Shown: positions 55,274-63,766 of the stretch, one piece after another | How positions within the stretch are numbered: position 1 is the first letter of the stretch | Layout of the letters: every line of letters starts with the position of its first letter | Assembly (NCBI GenBank): GCA_035556555.1 | Contig: DATMES010000001.1 | Coordinates: forward strand, 124,001 to 188,000 | Direction of reading: 5' to 3' | Length of the DNA stretch: 64,000 nt | Origin: Frankiaceae bacterium | GTDB taxonomy: Bacteria; Actinomycetota; Actinomycetes; BP-191 | Notes under the pieces: generated by a model | What the model was told of the DNA's origin: nothing | What the model saw: the letters and a program-made list of their open reading frames with translations, nothing else | Database searches by the model: none | Program-made: the position numbers and the translations under genes

Positions 55274-56103
55274 GCGGCTTCGAGCTCGTCCAGCGCCGTC
55301 TCGGCCATCCGCTCGGCCGCGAGCATCGCGAGGCAGGTCTGCAGCGCCTTGACGCCGACCGCCTGCTCCTCGCGGGTGGGCTCGGCGGTGGTGACGTAGC
55401 GCTGCAGGAAGTGGCCGCCCGCCAGGACGACCCGGCTGAGGAACGCCTTCGGGCGGCGCGCCGCCAGCGACACGATCTCGACGGACCCCGCGAACACCAC
55501 GAGGAACGTCACCACGCTCAGCACGCCGCTCGACGGCAGCGGCAGCAGGCAGCCGGCGATGAGGACGGCGACGACGTTGGTGCCGCAGCGGTCGTGCACG
55601 CGGGAGGTGCCGAGGACGGCGTCGATGTCGTCGAGGTCGATGCCCTGCTCGTACGCCGCCACGGCCTTGTGCTCGGCGCCGTGGAAGCGCCACATCGCTC
55701 CGGGCATGACGACGCGCAGCGCGGCGAGCTGGACGCCGACCATGAGCACGGCGGTCAGGCCGGTCTGCCAGCCCCAGACGGTGGAGGCGCCGAGGAAGCG
55801 GGAGAGCGCGGCGTTGAGCAGAAGGGGCGCCGCGAGGAACAGCGGCAGCGCCCAGCGCACGCGGCGCGGGAGGGTGCGGTTGCGGCCGCTGGCGCCCATC
55901 GCCTTGAGCCCGCGGACCAGCGCCGGGCCGAGACCGGTGAGGACGCGGAGCAGGGGTACGGCCACCCAGCGGTTGGCGGGGAGGCGGCCCATCTCGAGCG
56001 AGCCGTCGAGCCGCGCGACCGCCCAGACCTCGCCGGCGCGCATGAGGACGCCGTCGGACAGCGCCTGTCCACCGACCTTGGGAGCGGACGTACGACGGCT
56101 CAC
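55270..56103 (-). CDS. DUF1385 membrane protein
   Basis: A 277-aa DUF1385 protein. Typical motifs: GGQALSDGVLMRAGEVWAVA near the N-terminus, MWRFHGAEHKAVAAYEQG, TSRVHDRCGTNVVAVLIA, and GGHFLQRYVTTAEP. Several membrane helices. GTG at 56103 with GGAG 5 nt upstream. Found in Gram-positive bacteria near ribosomal genes; the function is unknown. Confidence 0.9.
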   Translation of the reverse strand: MSRRTSAPKVGGQALSDGVLMRAGEVWAVARLDGSLEMGRLPANRWVAVPLLRVLTGLGPALVRGLKAMGASGRNRTLPRRVRWALPLFLAAPLLLNAALSRFLGASTVWGWQTGLTAVLMVGVQLAALRVVMPGAMWRFHGAEHKAVAAYEQGIDLDDIDAVLGTSRVHDRCGTNVVAVLIAGCLLPLPSSGVLSVVTFLVVFAGSVEIVSLAARRPKAFLSRVVLAGGHFLQRYVTTAEPTREEQAVGVKALQTCLAMLAAERMAETALDELEAA

Positions 56104-56276
56104 GGCGACTCCGGACAAAGGGTGTGGGCGGGGCGTCGGATCACGGTAACCCGGGTCGGTGCGCCGTACTTCCCGAAATCGAAAAGGTGACGGAGACCTT
56201 GCTTCGTCTTGGCGCGGGTCAGGAGTGGGTATCAAGCGTGCAGAGAGACATCGAGACGACGAGGAGGTGCGTTGGC

Positions 56277-56342
56277 ATGGTCATCGGCGGTGGCGTCATC
56301 ACCCTGATCCTCATCATCCTTCTGCTGCTCTGGCTCTTCTAG
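56277..56342 (+). CDS. Tiny hydrophobic membrane peptide (21 aa)
   Basis: ATG at 56277, 8-9 nt after AGGAGG. The 21-aa product MVIGGGVITLILIILLLLWL plus F is a single membrane-spanning helix. A GTG about 13 codons earlier would add a basic N-terminus, but the AGGAGG supports the short form. It is divergent from the DUF1385 gene with a short gap. Toxin-like or small accessory membrane peptides have this form; no homologue is claimed. Confidence 0.55.
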   Translation: MVIGGGVITLILIILLLLWLF

Positions 56343-56356
56343 GACAGCCTCAGACC

Positions 56357-56406
56357 ACCGGCACCTCGTTGACCGGCCCGCCAGGGTCGATCGGCGAGGT
56401 GCCGGT
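56357..56406. terminator. Perfect 12-bp hairpin between convergent genes
   Basis: ACCGGCACCTCG at 56357-56368 and CGAGGTGCCGGT at 56395-56406, 26-nt loop. It lies between the tiny-peptide gene and the convergent SGNH lipoprotein gene, consistent with a bidirectional terminator. Confidence 0.65.
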
Positions 56407-56426
56407 CTGCGTCCGGCGGGCGATCC

Positions 56427-57386
56427 CTACGTCGTGAGGTGCCAGTCGGCGTCGAGCGTCTTGAGCATCCGGCGCGCGAGGTAGCCGGCCCCCGCCGTGG
56501 ACAGGTGGATGCCGTCGCTGCTGCGCATCCGCTGCACGCGGCCGTACTCGTCGGCGAACGAGTCCTGGTAGACGCCGTTCGGCGCGAACATCGCCCAGAT
56601 GTCGACGTACTGGACCCCCGACACGCCCGCCGCGGCCTTTTTCACCGCGGCGTTGGCGACCTTGAACACCCGCGTGTGCCGCTCCGACCGCGCGATGGGC
56701 ATGCCGATCCAGTAGACCCGCCTGCTCGGCCGCGCGAACGCGCTCATCACCGCCGCCGCGCGCCGCTGGTACTCCGCGGCCCACTCCGCGGACCCGGCCT
56801 CGAGGATGCGGCCGCCGACGCTCATGTTCTGGGCGTCGTTGCCGCCGATCATGAACGACACCGCCTCCGGGTCGCGTGACGCCGACAGCTCCTTGGCGTA
56901 CGCCGGCCAGTCGAAGAAGTCGTCGCGGACGAGCCCGGTCGAGTACTTGGGCACGGTGCAGCCGGCGACCGACTTCTTCTTCGCGTTGGCGTAGCCGGTC
57001 AGCTGCGGGCCCATCGACTCCTGGAGCGAGTCGCCGGTGACGAGCAGGTCGAGCGGCGCGCTGGGCGTGATCGTGCGGCCGTACCCCCCGGTGGACGCCG
57101 CGGGCGGGGTGTCGCAGCGACGGTTGGTGGTGACCGGCGGGGGAGGCGCCGGCGCCGCGGGACGGGAGGTCGTGGCGCTCGGCCTGGGCGCGACCGTGGT
57201 CGGCGCGACGGCCGGTGACGGCTTCGGCGACGGCGTCCGCGTCGGTGACGGCGGCGCGGAGACGGTCGTCGGCGCGGGGGTCGTGGGCGGCGCGGGCGTG
57301 CCGGCGGCCGCCGGAGGAGGCGACCCGGACGCGCCGCAGCCGCTCGCGGCCAGCGCGAGCGCTACGAGGACTGCTGAGATGCGCAC
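56427..57386 (-). CDS. DUF459/SGNH hydrolase lipoprotein
   Basis: A 319-aa lipoprotein. GTG at 57386, lipobox LAASGC after a hydrophobic stretch. A Pro/Thr-rich linker of about 75 residues follows, then the SGNH domain: LLVTGDSLQESMGPQLTGYA, G-x-N-D in FMIGGNDAQNM, D-x-x-H in SSDGIHLSTAGAGYL. It is a paralogue of the 51253 gene, differing in its anchor. Probably acts on wall glycans or esters outside the membrane. Confidence 0.85.
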   Translation of the reverse strand: MRISAVLVALALAASGCGASGSPPPAAAGTPAPPTTPAPTTVSAPPSPTRTPSPKPSPAVAPTTVAPRPSATTSRPAAPAPPPPVTTNRRCDTPPAASTGGYGRTITPSAPLDLLVTGDSLQESMGPQLTGYANAKKKSVAGCTVPKYSTGLVRDDFFDWPAYAKELSASRDPEAVSFMIGGNDAQNMSVGGRILEAGSAEWAAEYQRRAAAVMSAFARPSRRVYWIGMPIARSERHTRVFKVANAAVKKAAAGVSGVQYVDIWAMFAPNGVYQDSFADEYGRVQRMRSSDGIHLSTAGAGYLARRMLKTLDADWHLTT

Positions 57387-57409
57387 CCGGCGACGGTAAC
57401 TGACCCCTG

Positions 57410-57901
57410 TCACGAAAATGGGCGAGACGCGCGAAGCCGTTCGGCGATCGCCTCGACGACCTGCTCCGGCGTGCGGCCGTCCGTGTCGACGACGTACGTC
57501 GCCAGCGCCGCGAAGCCCGGCCGCCGTTCGGCGTCCACGGACTCCACCACGCCGAGCTCGGGCCGGTCCCCGCCCGCCATCCGGGCGGCCAGCGTCTCGG
57601 GTCTCGCCCGGAGCCAGACCACGAACGCGTCACCCAGCGACGGGCGGCGCAGCGCCGCACTCCCCGGCGCCGCCACGACCGCGGGCTCGGGAAGCGCCAG
57701 GCCCGCCGCCAGCACCGACGCCTCCAGGTCGTGCAACGCGTCGATCCCGTCGGCAGCCGCGACCTCGGCGGCCGTACGCCCCGCGCGCGCCACGAGCTCG
57801 GCGTCGTTGTCCCAGTAGCGCCTGCCGAGCCGCGCCGCGAGCGCGCGGCCGACCGTGGTCTTGCCCGAGCCCATGGTTCCGAGGAGCACGACATGGGGCA
57901 T
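57410..57901 (-). CDS. Shikimate-kinase-like P-loop protein
   Basis: A 163-aa protein with Walker A LLGTMGSGKTTVGRALAARL, DND in RYWDNDAELVAR, and EAS in DLEASVLAAGLAL. The fold is that of shikimate kinase (AroK), but the shikimate-binding glycine-rich segment is altered (VVAAPGSAAL instead of the canonical GGG), so phosphorylation of another small molecule is possible. It ends 23 nt before the SGNH lipoprotein gene start and is divergent from the L,D-transpeptidase gene. Confidence 0.8.
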   Translation of the reverse strand: MPHVVLLGTMGSGKTTVGRALAARLGRRYWDNDAELVARAGRTAAEVAAADGIDALHDLEASVLAAGLALPEPAVVAAPGSAALRRPSLGDAFVVWLRARPETLAARMAGGDRPELGVVESVDAERRPGFAALATYVVDTDGRTPEQVVEAIAERLRASRPFS

Positions 57902-57997
57902 AACGCGCTCGTTCCCCGAAAGGGTGCAACGAAGCGGATACCGTCCGCGTCAGTAGTAGCGAGCGCGAGCCGGTCGCGCGCAGGATCGGAGAGCGCT

Positions 57998-59107
57998 GTG
58001 GCACGACTCCCTCGCAAGGCGAAGGCCTTCCTCACCGTCGGTCTCGTCTGCGTCCTCGTCGGCGCGCCCACCGGCGTCGGGTACGCCGCGTACTCCTCCG
58101 ACGCGGCGATGCGCGGCAAGCTGCCCGCGGGCGCCGAGATCGCCGGCGTGGACGTCTCGCGCCTCCAGCGGGCCGAGGCCGTGGCCAAGGTGACCGCCGC
58201 CGTCGAACGCGACTGGGACCGCCGCGCCACCGTGACCGTCGCCGGGAAGACGTACACGACGACCCTGCGCCGCCTGGGCATCAAGCACGACGTCGAGGCC
58301 GCGGTGGCGCGGGCGTTCGAGACGGCCGAGACCGGCAACTGGCTGACCCGCGCGTGGCACCGGCTCGTGGACGGCACCGACGCGCCGCGCGAGGACGTCG
58401 AGGTGACGGCGTACGACCCCACGGGGCTCACCCGCCTCGCCGCGCGCGCCGTCCGCGACGCCACCATCGCGCCGGTCAACGGCGGCGTGGCCGAGTCGGG
58501 CGGGTGGCTGACGTTCACGTCGTCGAGGCCGGGCAGGACGCTCGACGCCAAGGCCGTCGTGAGGGCGTTCGAGAAGTCGCTGGCCGACGGGAAGAAGCGC
58601 GAGGTGGCGCCGACCGTCGTCGCGCCGGCGACGGCGGAGGTCGGCACCGCCGTGCTCGTCCGAACCGGGGAGAACAAGCTCTACCTCTACAAGAACGGCC
58701 GCATCGCGCGGACGTTCGGCGTCGCGACCGGGTCGCCGGAGTACCCCACGCCGACCGGGCGCTTCGAGGTCACGCTCAAGCGCTTCCTGCCGACGTGGGT
58801 CAACCCCTGGTCGAAGTGGTCGATGAACGAGCCCGCCACCATCGGCCCGGGCCCCGACAACCCCCTCGGCACCCGCGCGCTCAACATCAGCGCCCCCGGC
58901 ATCCGCATCCACGGCACGCCGGCGTGGAACTCCATCGGCTACAACGTCAGCCACGGCTGCATCCGGATGCGGATGCCCGACGTGGAGGCGCTGTACCCGC
59001 TGGTGCCGCAGGGGGCGCCGGTTTTCATCGTCCGCGCGGCGCCGCCGCGGCTGCCCGGCGCGAAGACCCCGGCCGCCGACGCCGCGAACGCCGCCGACGG
59101 GGGCTGA
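57998..59107 (+). CDS. L,D-transpeptidase with N-terminal PG-binding domain
   Basis: About 369 aa. GTG at 57998 with GGAG 6 nt upstream. One membrane anchor (FLTVGLVCVLVGAPTGVGYA), a peptidoglycan-binding/substrate domain (YSSDAAMRGKLPAGAEIAGV...TLRRLGIKHDVEAAV), then a YkuD domain with NKLYLYKNGRIARTFGVATG, GRFEVTLKRF and active-site Cys-321 in YNVSHGCIRMRMPDVE. It forms 3-3 cross-links in the wall. Exported. The C-terminal ~20 residues are low-complexity Ala/Asp. Confidence 0.93.
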   Translation: MARLPRKAKAFLTVGLVCVLVGAPTGVGYAAYSSDAAMRGKLPAGAEIAGVDVSRLQRAEAVAKVTAAVERDWDRRATVTVAGKTYTTTLRRLGIKHDVEAAVARAFETAETGNWLTRAWHRLVDGTDAPREDVEVTAYDPTGLTRLAARAVRDATIAPVNGGVAESGGWLTFTSSRPGRTLDAKAVVRAFEKSLADGKKREVAPTVVAPATAEVGTAVLVRTGENKLYLYKNGRIARTFGVATGSPEYPTPTGRFEVTLKRFLPTWVNPWSKWSMNEPATIGPGPDNPLGTRALNISAPGIRIHGTPAWNSIGYNVSHGCIRMRMPDVEALYPLVPQGAPVFIVRAAPPRLPGAKTPAADAANAADGG

Positions 59108-59481
59108 CCGGAGGCCCTCCCGGAAGTTACGGTGGGTACTGCGGTAACCGCTCCTCCTGGGAGTGCCCTCATAGCCGTTGACCTGCGCATTTGACCGCTC
59201 GGCGTAGCCGGCGACGCGCTCCGATTTGGGGGCGTTCTTGGGGGATCAAGCCGGGCGCTCGGCGAGCGGTCGTCTTGGCCGCTTGCGAGGCCCGTCCGGG
59301 CGCGGACTCCGCAAGGGTGTGTCGTGGCCAGGGGGTTGTTTCGGGCCTGGCTGCGAGCGGCAGGAGAGTCGGCGAGGTGTCATGCAGCGAGGATGCGCAG
59401 GGCGGTTGCGTCGATCGTTGCGAGCGACGCAGAGCGGGGCGGCTCCGTAAGGGAACCGGCCCCGCTCGACAACGCGCCGCG
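59108..59481. other. Gene-free stretch with hairpin 59432-59467
   Basis: About 370 bp between the L,D-transpeptidase gene and the island-like genes. Base composition falls here. A stem GAGCGGGGC (59432-59440) with GCCCCGCTC (59459-59467) may terminate the minus-strand gene that ends at 59482. The bases after it (GACAACGCGCCGCG) recall part of the ERIC-like repeat but are too weak to call. The G-runs near 59223-59255 resemble those near 62230-62260. Confidence 0.5.
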
Positions 59482-59961
59482 TCAGCACAGCGGAGGTCGG
59501 CCGACCGAGAGCGTGGGCTCGCTGCCTTCGGCGTAGAAGCCTGAGTACGTCTGATCGCCCCACCAGATCGCCAGATGGACGACGGCAACGCCCTCCTGGC
59601 TGCGGACGACGAAGTCCGCTTCGTACGGCGTCCCGTCCGGTCGCGTGCCGCACGCGCGAAGGGCTCTGAACTCGCCGTACGCGACGCTCCGAACGATGGT
59701 CGGAGGTTGGCTCGGGATCGCCTTCGCGCCGCCTACCTTGGCCCACTGGCGTTCGCACATGTCGAACAGTTGCACGTCCGCGCAGTACGCCGCCACGTCC
59801 CGGGCCTGGGCCTGCTTCACCTTGGCCGCGAGCATCGCCCGCGCCTCGCTGTCGCTGACGACGGACTCCCGTGACGGCCGAACCGGCTCGCCCGCGAACG
59901 CCACGCTGACCGCGAGTGACGCGGCGACCAGAGCGGCGGTGACGTTCCGCCGGAAGATCAT
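59482..59961 (-). CDS. Secreted protein (159 aa), unknown
   Basis: ATG at 59961, signal peptide RNVTAALVAASLAVSVAFAG. Mature part opens EPVRPSRESVVSDSEARAML, then a helical stretch and five cysteines (YCADVQLFDMCERQW, RACGTRPDG, RPPLC). A beta-rich end (YEADFVVRSQEGVAVVHLAI) recalls NTF2-like folds, unproven. It is followed by a hairpin at 59432-59467. Less G+C-rich than most of the window. Confidence 0.68.
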   Translation of the reverse strand: MIFRRNVTAALVAASLAVSVAFAGEPVRPSRESVVSDSEARAMLAAKVKQAQARDVAAYCADVQLFDMCERQWAKVGGAKAIPSQPPTIVRSVAYGEFRALRACGTRPDGTPYEADFVVRSQEGVAVVHLAIWWGDQTYSGFYAEGSEPTLSVGRPPLC

Positions 59962-60033
59962 GCCGCGAGGCTTCGCCAGCCGGCGCCCGACCTCCTGCCC
60001 GCCATGCGGCGGGCAGGAGGGACAGCGGGACGA

Positions 60034-61473
60034 CTAGCCACCCGAACTGACCCACTGGCCGGACCACGCGTGCCAGAGCGGCGACCCGGCACTCGTCGCG
60101 GTGTAGACCGGCGTCTTCATGGCGACGTGGCGGTAGACGAGCTCCTTCACGCTGTCGTTGCCGTACCAGATCGACGCGTGCTCCCCGGAGTTCGAGTACG
60201 CCTTCGGCGAGTACGTCTCGCAGGTCGTCCGCGTCCAGCGGTGCTTGGCGCCGATCTTGATAGGCGAGCCCGACTCGACCGAGATTTCGTCCGTGGACGT
60301 GTCGCATCCCTCGGTGGAGGAGTACGTGTGCGTCGGGATGTTCTGGCCGTCGCGGTACTGAGACGCGGCCTTCTCGAAGTACGGCCGCGAGTGGACCCAG
60401 AGCTTCGACATCTTGTTGCCGCGCACGCCTGCGCCGCTGGCGTCCATTTCGTACTGCCAGTAGGAGCGGCCCTTGGTCGTGTCCATGACCTGGTGGTCGA
60501 TCTGCCAGCAGACCGTTCGCTCGGAGCGCGGGCCGTTGCTGTTGGAGACGCCTGCGGTGAAGCAGTCATTGTCGTGCCGTCCCCAACGGCCGCGCTCCTT
60601 TTTGCTGGTGGTGTCGGCACCGGCCGTGAGAGCCACGTCGTCCACGGCGTCGCCTGCGTCCGTGGTGTCCACGGCGGGGATGCCGCGCGTGGTCATCGGA
60701 AGGATCTCGTACGTGCCGTACTCGAACTCCTCCCCGGGCAGCGTGACCGGCCGCGCGATGATCGTCTGCGGGCTGTACGTGACCCACGTCATCGTGCCGT
60801 CGAGCGTGTTGACGTTGTAGGCCAGCGCGTCGTTGTTGGCGATGTAGCCGCGCTTCGCCATCTCGGCTTCAAGGCGCGACTTCAGATGCAGCACCCACGG
60901 CGACGACATGTCGGCGAGCGTGCCGACTTGGGCGAGCGTCGTCTCGCCCAACTGCTCGATGACCGTGGCGTCGAAGACCGGCAGCGGACGGAGCGCCTGT
61001 ACGTCCACGACGGGCACGGAGAACGTCCCGCTCTGCGGCTCGTAGGTCAGCCAGACCGTAGAGACGCGCTTGAAGTAGAGCGAGAGGTCGGCCTCGGCCT
61101 GCTCGACCGTGCCCTGTCGCGCCGTGGACGACAGGACGGTGCGCAGACGGCCGCCTTCGTGCTGCGCGCGGTCGATGAGCTCGGGCGTCGCGGGCACGTC
61201 GAACGACACCGCGCCGTTGGCGTCGGCAACCGCCTTCATGATGGTCAGCGGAGTGCCGTCTGCGGCGGGATCGGACGTGCCCGTGACGAGCTCGACCTCG
61301 GCCCCGGCCGCAGGCTGGCCGGTCGGGAAGACGACGGTGGTCGAGAGAATCCGCGGGTCCTCGGCAGACGCGCCCACGGGCACGGTGAGCGCCGAAACGA
61401 CGACGGCGGCGGCGGTCACTAGGCCGCAGATCAGGCGGCGCTGTGGCCGCTTGCGGTGGGTCGGGTGACGCAT
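60034..61473 (-). CDS. Large secreted protein (479 aa), unknown
   Basis: ATG at 61473 preceded by GGAGGAG. Signal peptide RRLICGLVTAAAVVVSALTV then GASAE. A beta-sandwich-like N-domain (ILSTTVVFPTGQPAAGAEVE, LVTG) is followed by a long domain of unknown fold with scattered cysteines (NDCFTAGVSN, ERTVCWQIDHQ, TEGCDTSTDE, RTTCETYSPK) and SPLWHAWSGQWVSSGG at the end. Resembles extracellular proteins of Gram-positive bacteria with unknown function. Its codon use is less G+C-rich than neighbours outside the island. Confidence 0.72.
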   Translation of the reverse strand: MRHPTHRKRPQRRLICGLVTAAAVVVSALTVPVGASAEDPRILSTTVVFPTGQPAAGAEVELVTGTSDPAADGTPLTIMKAVADANGAVSFDVPATPELIDRAQHEGGRLRTVLSSTARQGTVEQAEADLSLYFKRVSTVWLTYEPQSGTFSVPVVDVQALRPLPVFDATVIEQLGETTLAQVGTLADMSSPWVLHLKSRLEAEMAKRGYIANNDALAYNVNTLDGTMTWVTYSPQTIIARPVTLPGEEFEYGTYEILPMTTRGIPAVDTTDAGDAVDDVALTAGADTTSKKERGRWGRHDNDCFTAGVSNSNGPRSERTVCWQIDHQVMDTTKGRSYWQYEMDASGAGVRGNKMSKLWVHSRPYFEKAASQYRDGQNIPTHTYSSTEGCDTSTDEISVESGSPIKIGAKHRWTRTTCETYSPKAYSNSGEHASIWYGNDSVKELVYRHVAMKTPVYTATSAGSPLWHAWSGQWVSSGG

Positions 61474-61490
61474 AGGGGATGACTCCTCCG

Positions 61491-61601
61491 TTACGCCGCG
61501 ACCTTGGTCGCGGCAGTTGCCGCCTCGGCGGTTGCCGAGACGGAGCGTGTGCGCTGGGAGGGTGGAGCGGCAGGCGGGCACGCCTGGGTGGAGCGGGTCA
61601 C
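61491..61601 (-). CDS. Small ORF (36 aa) coupled to the 61598 gene
   Basis: GTG at 61601 overlaps the stop of the 61598 gene (GTGA). The product is Ala/Thr/Pro-rich (TRSTQACPPAAPPSQRTRSV). Its TAA is followed by the GGAGGAG of the secreted-protein gene. The overlap supports translation, but composition is weak, so it may only be a coupling ORF. Confidence 0.4.
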   Translation of the reverse strand: MTRSTQACPPAAPPSQRTRSVSATAEAATAATKVAA

Positions 61602-62086
61602 TGCTGGCGGGGCGTGACCTCCCGCAGAACACGCAGGGCCTCGCGCTGCATCGGCAACGCCTCGGCCCACGGCTCGATGAGCGCGGCGACGGTGGCGACC
61701 TCGCGGACCAAGACCTCGAGGAGTTCGGTGCGCGTGGCGTTGGGCGGCGCGTCGATCAGATCGGCGATGGCGTGGGCGCGGTCGAACAGCCATTCCGCGA
61801 GCCGGTCGGCGTCGGTGTCGGCGTCGATGGTCGGGTGGTCGATCTCGACACGTGGCGGGGTCGGCAGGTCCCCCGTCCGCAGGAGGTCGCGCACGTCGGC
61901 GACGAGGCGCGGTACGAGCTCGTCCTCCCTGTCGAGTCGCCCGCAAAGCTCCTCCAGCAGCAGCGCGAGTCCCAGGGCGCGATCCCAGGTGAGGTGCTGG
62001 GGAACGGAGCCCCGGGCACGGCGTTCCAGCCGTTCGCACACGGCCTTGTAGTCGTTTCGCATCCACGACGGCAGGGGCTCTCTCAC
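61598..62086 (-). CDS. Cytosolic helical protein (162 aa), unknown
   Basis: ATG at 62086. Predicted all-helical, acidic: MREPLPSWMRNDYKAVCERL, WDRALGLALLLEELCGRLDR, DADTDADRLAEWLFDRAHAI, TRTELLEVLVREVATVAALI. No known domain recognised. First gene of the less G+C-rich minus-strand group 62086-59482, with overlaps or short gaps, so probably an operon with the two secreted proteins. Confidence 0.62.
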   Translation of the reverse strand: MREPLPSWMRNDYKAVCERLERRARGSVPQHLTWDRALGLALLLEELCGRLDREDELVPRLVADVRDLLRTGDLPTPPRVEIDHPTIDADTDADRLAEWLFDRAHAIADLIDAPPNATRTELLEVLVREVATVAALIEPWAEALPMQREALRVLREVTPRQQ

Positions 62087-62099
62087 GTCGTCGCCTCGG

Positions 62100-62300
62100 G
62101 CCGACCGTAACGTTCACGCACCTGAACGTGCGCGGCAAGACGTACACGGTGGTCGGCGACAACGGCGGCACGCTGACGGTCACGATCCTCGCCGGGGTCA
62201 GGCTTCGCCCGGACAGCCGGTCGGACCTGCCGATTTTTTGGGGGGAGATTTGGGGGATTGCCATCGGACGCGCCGGATCGGGGCGGACTGAGCGGACTGC
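62100..62300. other. Possible left-over or junction of an inserted segment
   Basis: An open + frame here (NVRGKTYTVVGDNGGTLTVT, later FWGEIWGIA) looks partly protein-like but lacks a start signal. The G-run TTTTTTGGGGGGAGATTTGG resembles the G-runs near 59223-59255. It may mark one edge of the island; no integrase or tRNA is next to it, so this is weak. Confidence 0.3.
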
Positions 62301-62362
62301 TCACGCACGAAACAGCACGTCAGAGGTCGATCCCGGACACGCCGTCACGCTCAGATCGCGGC

Positions 62363-62432
62363 AGTCCGTACCCGGTGAGTACGGACTCACGGCCGTGCTC
62401 AGGTGGTGACTCTGGCAGTCCGTACTCACCGG
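62363..62432. promoter_or_regulatory. Nested inverted repeats upstream of nhaA
   Basis: A 9-bp pair (62363-62371 with 62379-62387) and a perfect 16-bp pair (62372-62387 with 62417-62432) share the middle arm CCGGTGAGTACGGACT, so two alternative hairpins can form. The block ends about 105 bp before the nhaA ATG. It may be an operator, attenuator or recombination site; a terminator of an unknown transcript is also possible. Confidence 0.45.
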
Positions 62433-62536
62433 TAGCTTCCCGCGGGCGCGGCGCCTACCGGGCCGGATAGGGTCGGACGCGGTGTGCCGGGAAGCCTGGT
62501 CGGCGACTGTCGTCGCCATGACCGGAGGTCGTACCC

Positions 62537-63766
62537 ATGCGCGAGCCGCGCGGCACGTCGTTCGTCGACTACCTGCGCGTCGAGACCGTCGGCGGCGGCA
62601 TCCTGCTGGCCGCCGCCGCCCTCGCGCTCGTCGTCGCCAACACGCCCCTGAGCGACGCGTACGACTCGTTCCGCCACGCCGACCTGTCGTTCGGGCCGTT
62701 CCACCTCGACCTCGCGCACTGGGTGTCCGAGGGGCTGCTCTCGCTGTTCTTCTTCGTGGCCGGCCTGGAGGTCAAGCGCGAGCTCGTCGTCGGCGAGCTG
62801 CGCGAACGCCGCCGCGCCGCCCTGCCCGTCGTCGCCGCCGTCGCCGGCATGGTCGCGCCGGCGCTCGTCTACCTCCTCGTCGCGTGGGGCGCGCCCGGCT
62901 CGGGCCGCGGCTGGGCGGTGCCGGTGGCGACGGACATCGCGTTCGCGCTGGGAGTGCTGGCGGTGGCGCGCGAACGGTACCCGGCGTCCTTGCGCGTCCT
63001 GCTGCTCTCCCTCGCCGTCGTGGACGACCTCGGCGCGATCCTGCTCATCGCGCTGCTGTTCGCCAGTGGCGTCTCGGTCCTGCCGTTGCTCGGTGCGGTG
63101 GCGGTCTTCGCGGCGTACGCCTTCCTCCAGCGCCGCCGCGTCACCTCGCCCTGGCTCTACGTCCCGCTCGCGCTGCTGGCGTGGGCGTTCGTGCACGAGG
63201 CGGGCATCCACGCCACCGTCGCGGCGGTCGCGCTCGGCCTGCTGACCCGCGTACGCCCCGATCCCGGCGAGGAGCACTCCCCCGCCGAACGCCTCGAGCA
63301 CCGGCTCCAGCCCTGGTCCGCGGGGCTGGTCGTGCCGCTGTTCGCGTTCACCGCGGCAGGCGTGACGCTGTCCGGCGAGGTGCTGCGCGCGACGCTGTCC
63401 GACCGGGTCGCGCTGGCGGTCTTCGCGGGCCTCGTCCTCGGCAAGGTGTTTGGCATCGCCGGCGGCGTCGCGGCCGCGCGAGGCCTCGGCGTCGTGTCGA
63501 TGCCGGAGGGCGTGCGGACGTACGACACCGTCTGCCTGGGCGCGCTCGGCGGCGTCGGCTTCACGGTGTCGCTGCTGCTGGCGGAGCTGGCGTTCAGCGG
63601 GGCGCAGGCGGAGCGTGCGAAGACGGCGGTGCTGGCGGCGTCGATCTTCGCGAGCGTGCTGGCCAGCGTGCTGCTGCACGTCAGGCGCGAGACCGAGGCA
63701 GACGGGCCACTACCGTCGCGAGCGGCAGTCCAGGGTGCGGGTCGCAAGGCGGACGATCGCCGATAG
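62537..63766 (+). CDS. nhaA: Na+/H+ antiporter NhaA
   Basis: A 409-aa inner-membrane antiporter, 12 helices. GAGG about 9 nt before the ATG. Diagnostic NhaA motifs: FFFVAGLEVKRELVVGEL, PVATDIAFALGVLAVA (ion-binding), LAVVDDLGAILLIALLF (paired aspartates). Exports Na+ in exchange for H+. The last ~25 codons run into the left arm of structured repeat copy 4, so the protein end may be a recent extension. Confidence 0.95.
   Translation: MREPRGTSFVDYLRVETVGGGILLAAAALALVVANTPLSDAYDSFRHADLSFGPFHLDLAHWVSEGLLSLFFFVAGLEVKRELVVGELRERRRAALPVVAAVAGMVAPALVYLLVAWGAPGSGRGWAVPVATDIAFALGVLAVARERYPASLRVLLLSLAVVDDLGAILLIALLFASGVSVLPLLGAVAVFAAYAFLQRRRVTSPWLYVPLALLAWAFVHEAGIHATVAAVALGLLTRVRPDPGEEHSPAERLEHRLQPWSAGLVVPLFAFTAAGVTLSGEVLRATLSDRVALAVFAGLVLGKVFGIAGGVAAARGLGVVSMPEGVRTYDTVCLGALGGVGFTVSLLLAELAFSGAQAERAKTAVLAASIFASVLASVLLHVRRETEADGPLPSRAAVQGAGRKADDRR

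Noticed and set aside
59108..59481. Fifth copy of the ERIC-like repeat
   Set aside because: Only short resemblance (GCGAGCGACGC, GACAACGC) and the order of blocks is not convincing.
62128..62409. 93-codon plus-strand ORF
   Set aside because: No ribosome-binding site and it reads through inverted repeats with a change in composition; listed only as a possible remnant.
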